Shown here piece after piece: positions 1 to 8,156 of a DNA stretch of 32,620 nucleotides (positions are counted from its first letter, which is position 1; the number at the start of each line of letters is the position of its first letter). The stretch lies in contig JAQGHY010000324.1 of assembly GCA_028291455.1 (NCBI GenBank), forward strand, positions 1 to 32,620. The letters run 5' to 3'. This DNA is from Rubritepida sp. GTDB taxonomy: Bacteria; Pseudomonadota; Alphaproteobacteria; Acetobacterales; Acetobacteraceae. Made by a program: the position numbers and the translations under genes. A model generated the notes under the pieces. The model was not told where the DNA came from. It worked only from the letters and a program-made list of their open reading frames with translations, and searched no databases.

Positions 1-51
1 TTCGGGCGCGATCATCGCCGGAAAGAGCTGACCTGCCGCGAGGCGCCTTGC

Positions 52-393
52 TCAGCTCATCGGCACCATGATGCCTGTCAGAGGCACGTGCTGCTGGCAG
101 CCATACACGTCCGTATCCATCAGGTCCCCCGAGGAAACCGGACGGCGGATGGTGATCTTGAAGGCCAGCGCCGCATCGAAGGGCTTGCACACCAGCACAT
201 CCTTCACCGGAATGCCGTAGGCGGCAGCCATACGCACCGGCTCGATAACACCGCTGCGCTTGACCCGATGATAGGCGCCCGCATCGTCGAACATGATGTC
301 GAAGGTGATCTCGAAAGGCCCCGCATTCTTGCTGCGGATGACCTTGGCGATGCGGTCGAGCCTCTCGCCTTGGTTGGACAATGTCGCGGACAT
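52..393 (-). CDS. DUF4387 domain-containing protein
   Basis: 113-aa ORF (RIAKVIRSKNAGPFEITFDIMFDD...); DUF4387-like sequence directly downstream of and abutting an AtuA/DUF1446 gene, the usual pairing of these families. Confidence 0.85.
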   Translation of the reverse strand: MSATLSNQGERLDRIAKVIRSKNAGPFEITFDIMFDDAGAYHRVKRSGVIEPVRMAAAYGIPVKDVLVCKPFDAALAFKITIRRPVSSGDLMDTDVYGCQQHVPLTGIMVPMS

Positions 394-1751
394 CAGTTCC
401 GCACCTCCTCGAGGGTCATGGGGAAGATCTCGCAGGCGTCCTTCAGCGGCATCAGGTGATAGACCGAGAAGCGGTGCGCCGGGCCAACCGGGATGCCGAA
501 GGGCGAGAAGGGATAGGCCATGTTGCCGGCCGTGGTCAGGATGCCGGGATAGCTGGCGTGCTGCAGGTGGCCGCGCGAATACATAGCAACGCCGGTCGCC
601 AGCTCCTGGGTCGGGGCGACCGCATCCACCATCAAGCCGATCTCGCGCGGAAGGGCGCCGCCAGGCTCCAACGGACCCATCACGGCGTCGCGGCCATAGG
701 CGCGGAAACGGAGATGGATGCCGTTCGCCTTTAGCCCGAAACGCTGCTCGGCGCGCTCCTTCGTCTCCTCCAGCAGCGGATCCAGCTCGCGGATCATGAT
801 GGGATCGCGGATGCCGACCATGACGATGGTGCGGAACCCCACCTGCTCGGCGCCCTCAAGCTTCACCTTGTACTGCGCGTCCGGCACGAAGCGGCTGCCG
901 GTGACGCGCACGCGGCGGTCGTCCATCTGCGTGAAGACCGTCTGGCTCAGGTCGTTCAACCCGCCGGGTCCGGGCTGGAACTCGAAATCCCCGCGCTCGT
1001 AGAGCGAATGCCCCGCGACGGAGACGGTGGTGCAGCGGTGATGCGCATTGCCCGGCTCCACCACGAAGCCGTCCCTAAGCACGGTGCCGACCATCGGCTC
1101 GCCCAGGTCGTAGGGGATGGCCGAGAGCCCCGCGCATTCCAGGATCTTGCCGCAATGGAGCGCGAGGCCGGTGTCGAAGCCCTTCAGCACGGGCAGTGCT
1201 GCGAAGATGGAATCGTCGCAGGCGCGGCCGGCGACGATCACCTCGGCGCCGGCTTCCAGCGCCCTCATGAAGGGCTCCGTGCCCATCTGCGCGCAGACGG
1301 GGCCGCAGCGGTCGATGATCTCGTCCGTCAGCTCGCCCTCGGGGCCGATGCTCTCAAGCGGCGCCTGGGCCATGCGGCGCTTCAGCTCGGCCTTGGGGAT
1401 CTCGGATTGGATCGCGGCCATGCGGAAGGACAGCCCTTCCTCCTTCGCGATCTCGCGGATGATTTCCAGCCCCAGCTCCAGCGTGGAATCGCAGCCGCTG
1501 GTGAGCATGGAACCCAGCAGCAGCGGGATCTTCGCCGCCCGGGCGGCCTTCAGCATGATCGCCAGGTCGTGCTTGTAAGTGGCGCGCGGCAAGAAGGTGC
1601 GGCCGGTGCCGTGGTAGTAGGGCCCCATGTCGGTCGAGCCGGCATCCTGGCCGATGAAATGCGGGTTCAGCGAAAGCCCGCGCTTGAACGCCTCGATGTT
1701 GTAGCCGCTGCCGAGCGAGCCAGAGGGCGCGAGGCCGGTGATGGAATCCAT
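393..1751 (-). CDS. Acyclic terpene utilisation AtuA-type family protein (DUF1446)
   Basis: 452-aa ORF; N-terminal GSGYNIEAFKRGLSLNPHFIGQDAGSTDMGPYYHGTG and VIVAGRACDDSIFAALP match AtuA-like proteins. Confidence 0.85.
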   Translation of the reverse strand: MDSITGLAPSGSLGSGYNIEAFKRGLSLNPHFIGQDAGSTDMGPYYHGTGRTFLPRATYKHDLAIMLKAARAAKIPLLLGSMLTSGCDSTLELGLEIIREIAKEEGLSFRMAAIQSEIPKAELKRRMAQAPLESIGPEGELTDEIIDRCGPVCAQMGTEPFMRALEAGAEVIVAGRACDDSIFAALPVLKGFDTGLALHCGKILECAGLSAIPYDLGEPMVGTVLRDGFVVEPGNAHHRCTTVSVAGHSLYERGDFEFQPGPGGLNDLSQTVFTQMDDRRVRVTGSRFVPDAQYKVKLEGAEQVGFRTIVMVGIRDPIMIRELDPLLEETKERAEQRFGLKANGIHLRFRAYGRDAVMGPLEPGGALPREIGLMVDAVAPTQELATGVAMYSRGHLQHASYPGILTTAGNMAYPFSPFGIPVGPAHRFSVYHLMPLKDACEIFPMTLEEVRN

Positions 1752-1761
1752 GATCGTGCCT

Positions 1762-2721
1762 TCAGTTAAGAGAGATGTTGCCGCGGCGGATGACCTCGCC
1801 CCAGCGCGGATAATCGGCCTCCATCAGCGCCGCGAAGGGTGCTGGGCCGAGGCCGGTGATGGTGGCGCCTGCGCGGGCGAGATTGGCCCGAACCGTGGCG
1901 TCGCGCAGCGCGTCCTGGAACAGCGCGTCGAGGCGGGAGACGATGACTTCGGGCGTGCCCTTTGGAGCCATGACGCCCAGCCAGAGTTCGCAATCCACCT
2001 GCGGGAAGCCGAGTTCCCTAAAGGTGGGCATCTGCGGCATCGCGTCGGAGCGCGTCTCGGCGGCGAGCGCGATGGGCTTCAACTGGCCGCCCTCCACCAT
2101 CGGTCGGGCGGAGGCGATGACCGTGAAGGTGAGGTCCACCGTCCCGGCGGCCATGTCGTTCATCACCAGAGCGGCGCCGCGATAAGGCACGTGCAGCCAT
2201 TGCGTCTCGGTCGCCTGGGCGAACATTTCCAGCGCGAGATGTCCGAGCGAGCCGTTGCCGGGCGAGCCGAACGGCACCTGCCCGGGCCGAGCGCGGCCAC
2301 GCGCCAGCACGCCAGCCAGATCCGTCACGCCCGAAGCACCGGAGGCGAAGAGCGCATAGGGCGTGCTGACCAGCTGCGTGACCGGCACCAGATCGGTGCG
2401 GGGATCGTAAGGCAGGTTCGGCTGCAGCGCGGCCGCGATGGAGAGCTGCGGCGCGCTGGCCAGCACCAGCGTGAGCCCATCGGGCCGGGATTTCGCCACA
2501 TAATCGGCCGCCAGCGTGCCGCTGGCCCCGCCGCGATTGTCCAGCACGAGGGGCTGGCCCGTGACTTCCTGGAAGCGCTGCCCCACGGCCCGCCCCACCA
2601 CATCCAGCGAGCCGCCGGCGGGATAGGGGATGACGAGCCGCACCGGGCGATCCGGATAGGTCTGGGCGAGCGCGGGCGCGCAAAGCGCGAAAGGCGTGGC
2701 GAGCAGGCTGCGACGTAGCAC
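1762..2721 (-). CDS. Tripartite tricarboxylate transporter (Bug family) substrate-binding protein
   Basis: 319 aa, signal peptide then YPDRPVRLVIPYPAGGSLDVVGRAVGQRFQEVTGQPLVLDNRGGASGTLAADYVAKSRPDGLT, a typical Bug/TctC signature; GTG start. Confidence 0.92.
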   Translation of the reverse strand: MLRRSLLATPFALCAPALAQTYPDRPVRLVIPYPAGGSLDVVGRAVGQRFQEVTGQPLVLDNRGGASGTLAADYVAKSRPDGLTLVLASAPQLSIAAALQPNLPYDPRTDLVPVTQLVSTPYALFASGASGVTDLAGVLARGRARPGQVPFGSPGNGSLGHLALEMFAQATETQWLHVPYRGAALVMNDMAAGTVDLTFTVIASARPMVEGGQLKPIALAAETRSDAMPQMPTFRELGFPQVDCELWLGVMAPKGTPEVIVSRLDALFQDALRDATVRANLARAGATITGLGPAPFAALMEADYPRWGEVIRRGNISLN

Positions 2722-2796
2722 TGGCGATCTCCTGTTTGATCAACCGCGTGGCGATGGCACTCCCGGTTCCGCCCTCTGATGGGGCGGGTTCCGCTT

Positions 2797-3507
2797 TCAG
2801 ACGGCCGCGTCCAACAGGTGCGCGGCGAGAAGATTGTCGGTGTAGAGCTCGGCGAAGCTGTCGCGGATGATCTCCGCGATGCGCTCCGTGCGTTCGGCGA
2901 TGTGGCGCTGCATCAGTTCCATCGCACCCGACACGTCGCGCGCTCGCAGGCCGTCGAGGATGGCGCGATGGCCCTCGGGCAGGCCGCGCTGGCTGCCCTT
3001 GCGAAGGCCGATCCAGCGCACGAAGCGGATGCGCTCGTTCAGTCGCCGCACGGCGCGCAGGATCTCCGGATTGCCGGTGAGGGCCGCTATGCGCTCGTGG
3101 AATTCCTCGTCGAAGCGGAGCTGATGGAGGGCCTGGGGATCGGCGCCGGCTTCGCGCACGCCGGCATCGCAGAAGGCGGTCAGGGCATCGAGGCCCGCGT
3201 CCTCCGCGCGCTGGCACGCGATGCGCACGGCACCCATCTCGATCACGCCACGATATTCGTAGAGCGCGGTCAGCTCTGCCGCATCCAGGGGGCGCATATG
3301 GAAGCCGCGATTGGGCGAGGCGATGAGGAAGCCTTCGGAAGCGAGGCGATTCAGCGCCTCCCGCACCGGCGTCCGGCTGGTGCCGAGCTGACGCGCCAGC
3401 TCAAGCTCGTTGATCCGCTCGCCGGGACGGAAACGGTAGGTGACCGCCATCGCCTTGATGAGGGCAAAGAGACGTTCGGCCGAGCGAGGAAGGGCGGCGA
3501 TATCCAC
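2797..3507 (-). CDS. GntR family transcriptional regulator (FadR/FCD type)
   Basis: FRPGERINELELARQLGTSRTPVREALNRLASEGFL wHTH plus a C-terminal FCD-like helical domain. Start taken as GTG 3507; the track start (TTG 3543) is an alternative. Confidence 0.9.
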   Translation of the reverse strand: MDIAALPRSAERLFALIKAMAVTYRFRPGERINELELARQLGTSRTPVREALNRLASEGFLIASPNRGFHMRPLDAAELTALYEYRGVIEMGAVRIACQRAEDAGLDALTAFCDAGVREAGADPQALHQLRFDEEFHERIAALTGNPEILRAVRRLNERIRFVRWIGLRKGSQRGLPEGHRAILDGLRARDVSGAMELMQRHIAERTERIAEIIRDSFAELYTDNLLAAHLLDAAV

Positions 3508-3521
3508 GAACAGAAGTGTGG

Positions 3522-3561
3522 ACAATATTGTAGGCAAGCGCAAGTGGACTAGTGCTTGCGC
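3522..3561. promoter_or_regulatory. Candidate operator ACAATATTGT (3522-3531) plus inverted repeat GCGCAAG/CTTGCGC (3538-3544/3555-3561) upstream of the GntR gene
   Basis: Direct reading of a perfect 10-bp AT-rich palindrome and a 7-bp-arm inverted repeat in the gap between the dehydrogenase stop and the GntR start. Confidence 0.35.
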
Positions 3562-4448
3562 GGCGCCGGTGCCAGTCCGGGGCGCTCGGCTTCTGCCTCC
3601 TCCACGATGGCCAGGATGCGCGTCACGTAGCCGGCGGCGAATTCGCGGAAGGCCGTAGGGTCCGTATTCCGCCAGTCATAGAAGCCCAGGCCGGAATCCG
3701 CGCCTGTTTCGCCGCGCGCCGGCAGGGCGACGAGGAAGGGCTGCGCCGTATCGCCGTTGTGCAGGTGCCGGTTGAGGCCACCCTGCGAGGCGGCATGGGT
3801 GACGAGGCCGGAGAGATCCTTCTGCTCGATGAGCCCGGTGACGCTCATGCGGGGTGCGAGCATGCGGCGCACCACGAGGTCGATCGTCGCGGCATCCGCC
3901 ACGCCCTCGGCCATGAGGTGGTAGGCCTCGCGGGCCATGGCGTGCTGCAGGCGGTTGATGAGGGCGCCCGGAATGGGCTTCATGAGGCGCAGGGCGGTCT
4001 TGCCGGCCCGGGCCAGCAGCGCGGCCACGGCTTCCAGCGCGGCGGGGTCGGTCTGCACGGCGGCGATCATCTCGACATAGGCCCAGCGATCGGCCGGATG
4101 CATGTAGTGCAGGCCGAGGAAGCTCTCGGGATAGGCCAACCCGTCCGCAATCTCCTGCAGCGGGAGAACCGAGGTATTGGAGGCGATGAGCGTCTTCCCG
4201 CCCCAGGCCGCCTCGGCGCGGGCGAGGACATCTCGCTTCACCGCCATGTCTTCCGGCACGCTTTCGATGAGCAGGGCGGGGGCTTCGCCCTCGAAGCCCG
4301 CGAGGAGCCTCGTGCCCTCAGGCAGGCCCGGCTTGGGCGCGGAGGGGTCGCGCGTGATGAGGCTGAGCGGGATGCCATGGCCGGCAAAGCCGCGCAGGAT
4401 ACCCATGCCCATCATGCCGCCGCCGATGACGCAGATGCCTTCAGCCAT
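3549..4448 (-). CDS. 3-hydroxyacyl-CoA dehydrogenase NAD-binding domain protein
   Basis: Rossmann motif ICVIGGGMMGMGI and LGLHYMHPADRWAYVEMI; C-terminal 3HCDH-like region. ATG 4448 is preceded by AAGGA; the track start at 4469 is a GTG overlapping the upstream stop. Confidence 0.82.
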   Translation of the reverse strand: MAEGICVIGGGMMGMGILRGFAGHGIPLSLITRDPSAPKPGLPEGTRLLAGFEGEAPALLIESVPEDMAVKRDVLARAEAAWGGKTLIASNTSVLPLQEIADGLAYPESFLGLHYMHPADRWAYVEMIAAVQTDPAALEAVAALLARAGKTALRLMKPIPGALINRLQHAMAREAYHLMAEGVADAATIDLVVRRMLAPRMSVTGLIEQKDLSGLVTHAASQGGLNRHLHNGDTAQPFLVALPARGETGADSGLGFYDWRNTDPTAFREFAAGYVTRILAIVEEAEAERPGLAPAPRKH

Positions 4449-4465
4449 ATCCGCTTCCTTCCCGA

Positions 4466-6235
4466 TCACCCGGCCCGGGCGAACTGCAACTCCGCAAGTC
4501 GCGCATAGAGGCCGCCTTGCGCCACCAGCGCGTCATGCGTGCCGATGGCGCTGATCCGCCCGCCCTCCATCACCACGATCCGATCCGCGCGCCGCACCGT
4601 CGCCAGGCGATGCGCGACGACGAGGGTGGTCCGTCCCTGCGAGAGCCGGGCCAGCGCCTGCTGCACGGCCTGCTCGGATTCGGCGTCTAGCGCGCTCGTC
4701 GCCTCGTCCAGCAGCAGGATCGGCGGGTCGCGCAGGATGGCGCGGGCGATGGCGATGCGCTGCCGCTGCCCGCCCGAGAGCATGACGCCCCGCGCGCCGA
4801 GCGAGCTCGCATAGCCCTGTGGCAGGTGGTTCACGAAACCGTCGGCGGCGGCGGCCTTCGCCGCGGCCTCGACCTCTGCATCGCTGGCTTCGGGGCGGCC
4901 ATAGCGGATGTTGTCGGCCGCACTCGCGCTGAAGATCACGGGATCCTGCGGAACCAGGCCGAGGCGGCCGCGCAGCTCCGCGGGATCCAGCGTGCGGATA
5001 TCCACGCCATCCATCGTCACGCGCCCCTGGGCGGGATCGTAGAAGCGCAGCAGCAGTTGCAGCACCGTGGTCTTGCCCGCGCCGGAAGGTCCGACGAGCG
5101 CGACGGTCTCGCCTGGCTCCACCTTCAGCGAGAAATCGTTCAGCGAGGCGAAGTCCGGCCGGGTCGGGTAGTGGAAGGTCACGTTTTCGAAGGCGAAGCG
5201 ACCCTGGGCGGGGCTCGGCAGCAATGCGGGGCTCTTGGGCGCGGTGATGGTCGGCTCGGTCTCGATCACCTCGATCAGCCGGTCCGCGGCGGCCGCGGCG
5301 CGCTGGATCTCGCCCCAGAGCTCGCTCATCGTCGCGCCGCTGCTCGCCAGCAGCACCGCGTAGAAGACGAAGGCGGAAAGTTCGCCGCCCGTCATGCGCC
5401 CCGAGATCACATCCTGCCCGCCGACCCAGAGGCTGAAGGTGATGGCGCCGAAGCCCAGCAGAATCACGATCAGGATCAGCACGGAGCGCGAGCCAATCCG
5501 GCGCATTGCGGCGCCGACCGAAAGCTCGACCTCGGCTGCGAAGCGCACGCGGTCGGCCGGTTCATGGGTGAAGGCCTGGACGATGCGCAGCCCGTTCAGC
5601 GTCTCCTCGGCCGTGGCCGCGAGGTCGGCCACGCGCTCCTGCGCGGTCTTGGAGAGCCGCCGCTCCCGCCGGCCGAAAAGGACCAGCGGCACCACCACGA
5701 TCGGCACCACCACGACCACGATGCTCGCGAGCTTCGGGCTGGTCACGATCAGCAATCCCAGCGCGCCGACGGAGGTCAGCGCCGTCCGCAGCCCCATCGA
5801 GATGGCCGAGCCGACCAGGGATTGCAGCAGGCCGATATCCGCCGTCATGCGGCTGAGGATGTCGCCGGTCCGCGCGGTCTCGAAATAGGCGGGGGAGAGG
5901 GAGAGGACGTGGTCATAGACCGCGCGCCGGAGGTCCGCCGCCACGCGCTCGCCGAGCCAGGAGACCAGGTAGAACCGCGTGGCCGAGGCGAAGCCCAGCG
6001 CAGCGACGACCACGAACATGAAGACCGCTGCCTGGTTCAGGCCCAGCGTGCTGCGCTCGGTGAAGCCCTGGTCGATCAGGTGCTGGAGCCCCTGGCCCAG
6101 CACCAGGACCAGCCCGGCGGCGATCAGCAGCGCCGCGGCGGCGCCGGCCGTTCGCCCGGCATAGGGCCGGAGATAGGGAAGGATGAGCCGCAGCGAGGCG
6201 ATGTTGCGGCTGCGGGGCTTTATGGGTTCGGACAT
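4466..6235 (-). CDS. ABC transporter, fused permease/ATP-binding protein (MsbA/LmrA-type exporter)
   Basis: 589 aa: six-TM domain, Walker A GPSGAGKTT, signature LSGGQRQRIAIARAI, Walker B ILLLDEATSALD. Confidence 0.95.
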   Translation of the reverse strand: MSEPIKPRSRNIASLRLILPYLRPYAGRTAGAAAALLIAAGLVLVLGQGLQHLIDQGFTERSTLGLNQAAVFMFVVVAALGFASATRFYLVSWLGERVAADLRRAVYDHVLSLSPAYFETARTGDILSRMTADIGLLQSLVGSAISMGLRTALTSVGALGLLIVTSPKLASIVVVVVPIVVVPLVLFGRRERRLSKTAQERVADLAATAEETLNGLRIVQAFTHEPADRVRFAAEVELSVGAAMRRIGSRSVLILIVILLGFGAITFSLWVGGQDVISGRMTGGELSAFVFYAVLLASSGATMSELWGEIQRAAAAADRLIEVIETEPTITAPKSPALLPSPAQGRFAFENVTFHYPTRPDFASLNDFSLKVEPGETVALVGPSGAGKTTVLQLLLRFYDPAQGRVTMDGVDIRTLDPAELRGRLGLVPQDPVIFSASAADNIRYGRPEASDAEVEAAAKAAAADGFVNHLPQGYASSLGARGVMLSGGQRQRIAIARAILRDPPILLLDEATSALDAESEQAVQQALARLSQGRTTLVVAHRLATVRRADRIVVMEGGRISAIGTHDALVAQGGLYARLAELQFARAG

Positions 6236-6283
6236 GCGGCGCGGAGTTTGGCATATTGCGCCGCAGCGCGCATGACAGGCGCG

Positions 6284-7543
6284 TCAGGCGTGGGCGTAGC
6301 GGGACGGCGCCAGGTCGGCCGCCTCGATTTCGGGCTTCCGCTCGGTCATGAGGTCCGCCAGCACGCGGGCCGAGCCGCAGGCCATGGTCCAGCCCAGCGT
6401 GCCGTGGCCGGTGTTCAGAAAAAGGTTGCTGTAGCGCGTCGGGCCGATGATGGGCGTGCCGTCCGGCGTCATGGGCCGCAACCCCGTCCAGAAGGTCGCC
6501 TCCTCGATATTTCCGCCATCGGGGAAGAGTTCGCGCACGGAATGCGCCAGCGTCTCGCGCCGGGGGGCGCGCAACTTCAGTGAGAAGCCGGCCAGCTCGG
6601 CCGTACCGCCAACGCGGATGCGGTCGCCCAGCCGCGTGATGGCGACCTTGTAGGTCTCGTCCATCACGGTGGAGACGGGTGCCGCCTCCGCATTGGTGAT
6701 CGGCATGGTCAGCGAATAGCCCTTCACGGGATAGACCGGCACATGCACGGCCAGGGGCCGCAGCAGCGCGGTGGAGTAGCTGCCCATCGCGACCACGTAG
6801 CGGTCGGCCGTGACGATGCCCTGGTCGGTCTCGACGCCGGTGATCTCGCCGGCGGTGTTGTGCAGGCCGCGGATGGTCACGCCCTGGCGGAAGGTGACGC
6901 CGGCGGCGGCGGCTAGCACCGCGAGGCGCTGGGTGAACAGGAAGGCATCGCCGGTCTCGTCGCCCGGTAGGCGCAGCCCGCCCACGTATTTTCCAGCGAC
7001 CCGCGCCAGCGCCGGCTCGGCCGCGATGCAGCCGGCGGGGTCCAGCAACTCGTAGGGCACGTTGTAGGCGTCGAGAACGGAGGTGTCGCCGCCGACATGG
7101 TCCAGCTGCTTCTGCGTCCGGAACAGTTGGAGCGTGCCCTGCATGCGCTGGTCGTAGGCGATGCCCGTCTCGTCGCGCAGGTCGCGCAGCACGTCGCGGC
7201 TGTATTCGGCCAGGCGCACCATGCGTCCCTTGTTCGTTGCGTAGGCGGCCTCGGTGCAATTGGCGAGCATGCGGGCCAGCCAGCCATAGAGCCCGCCATC
7301 GGCATTCGGCCAGACGACGAGGGGGCGGTGGCGCATCATCAGCCACTTCAGCGCCTTCAGCGGAATCCCCGGCCCGGCCCAGGGCGCCGAATAGCCCGGC
7401 GAGACCTGCCCGGCATTGGCGAAGGTGGTCTCCAGGCCAGGGGCTGGCTGGCGGTCTAGCACTGTGACCTCATGGCCCGCCTGCGCCAGGTACCAGGCGC
7501 TGGTGACGCCGATGACGCCGCTGCCGAGAACCACGATCCGCAT
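6284..7543 (-). CDS. dadA: D-amino acid dehydrogenase
   Basis: [67 protein letters not shown] is a classic DadA N-terminus. Start set to ATG 7543, preceded by GGAGG 5 nt upstream. Confidence 0.94.
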   Translation of the reverse strand: MRIVVLGSGVIGVTSAWYLAQAGHEVTVLDRQPAPGLETTFANAGQVSPGYSAPWAGPGIPLKALKWLMMRHRPLVVWPNADGGLYGWLARMLANCTEAAYATNKGRMVRLAEYSRDVLRDLRDETGIAYDQRMQGTLQLFRTQKQLDHVGGDTSVLDAYNVPYELLDPAGCIAAEPALARVAGKYVGGLRLPGDETGDAFLFTQRLAVLAAAAGVTFRQGVTIRGLHNTAGEITGVETDQGIVTADRYVVAMGSYSTALLRPLAVHVPVYPVKGYSLTMPITNAEAAPVSTVMDETYKVAITRLGDRIRVGGTAELAGFSLKLRAPRRETLAHSVRELFPDGGNIEEATFWTGLRPMTPDGTPIIGPTRYSNLFLNTGHGTLGWTMACGSARVLADLMTERKPEIEAADLAPSRYAHA

Positions 7544-7615
7544 GGGAGCCTCCAAGTCGGGGAATGAAGGAGCATAGCGGCGGCTTATGCGTCATTTCGC
7601 GCGTATCGTGATTGA

Positions 7616-7630
7616 ATCGGTGAATCCGAT
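7616..7630. promoter_or_regulatory. Inverted repeat ATCGG-TGAAT-CCGAT in the dadA/Lrp divergent region (candidate Lrp-type operator)
   Basis: Direct reading: ATCGGTGAATCCGAT between the divergent starts 7543(-) and 7668(+), with recurring GAATC words nearby. Confidence 0.35.
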
Positions 7631-7667
7631 GCGCGCCTTGCACGATCCTGCGAAGGAATCGCAGAAT

Positions 7668-8120
7668 ATGCGAATGCACGCCCTCGACGACATCGACCTC
7701 GCCATGCTCCGCCAATTGCGTGAGGACGCGCGGATGAGCAATGCCGCGCTCGCCCAGGCGGTGGGACTCTCGCCCTCGGCCTGCCTGCGCCGGTTGCGGC
7801 TGATGGAAGGCCGCGGCGTCATCCGCGGCTACACCACCGTGCTGGAGGAGCCGGCGGAGCCCGGCCACGTCACCGTGATCGTCCAGATCACGCTGGACCG
7901 GCAGACGGACCAGCACCTGAAGCGCTTCGAGGCGGCTGTGCGCCGCTGCCCCGAGGTGCGGGAATGCTTCCTGATGACCGGCATCGCGGACTACCTGCTG
8001 CGCGTCGACGCACGCGACGCCGCGGATTACGAGCGCATCCACAAGGAGCAGCTGAGCCGAATGCCCGGCGTGGCGCGCATCCAGTCCAGCTTCGCGATTC
8101 GGGCCGTGATTCGGGGATAG
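7668..8120 (+). CDS. Lrp/AsnC family transcriptional regulator
   Basis: LDDIDLAMLRQLREDARMSNAALAQAVGLSPSACLRRLRLMEGRGVIRGYT HTH plus AsnC/RAM domain. Start set to ATG 7668 (AGGA about 10 nt upstream); the track start is 7587. Confidence 0.92.
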   Translation: MRMHALDDIDLAMLRQLREDARMSNAALAQAVGLSPSACLRRLRLMEGRGVIRGYTTVLEEPAEPGHVTVIVQITLDRQTDQHLKRFEAAVRRCPEVRECFLMTGIADYLLRVDARDAADYERIHKEQLSRMPGVARIQSSFAIRAVIRG

Positions 8121-8156
8121 TTTTCCGCTGGCATCCGGCGCCTTCGCAGGCGCAGC

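Noticed and set aside
2018-3217. 399-aa minus-strand ORF overlapping the Bug and GntR genes
   Set aside because: Alternative frame of two well-supported genes; no conserved motif.
5675-5725. CACCAC/CGACCACGA-rich tract resembling a simple repeat
   Set aside because: Encodes the VVVVVPIVVVPLV transmembrane segment of the ABC transporter; explained by amino-acid composition.
4826-6583. 585-aa plus-strand ORF antisense to the ABC transporter and dadA
   Set aside because: Spans two convincing minus-strand genes; composition (HHDRHHHDHD etc.) is typical of the antisense frame of a high-GC gene.
5913-7346. 477-aa minus-strand ORF over dadA and the ABC gene start
   Set aside because: Out-of-frame Arg/Pro/Gly-rich translation of dadA; its C-terminal part is a shifted reading of the ABC transporter N-terminus.
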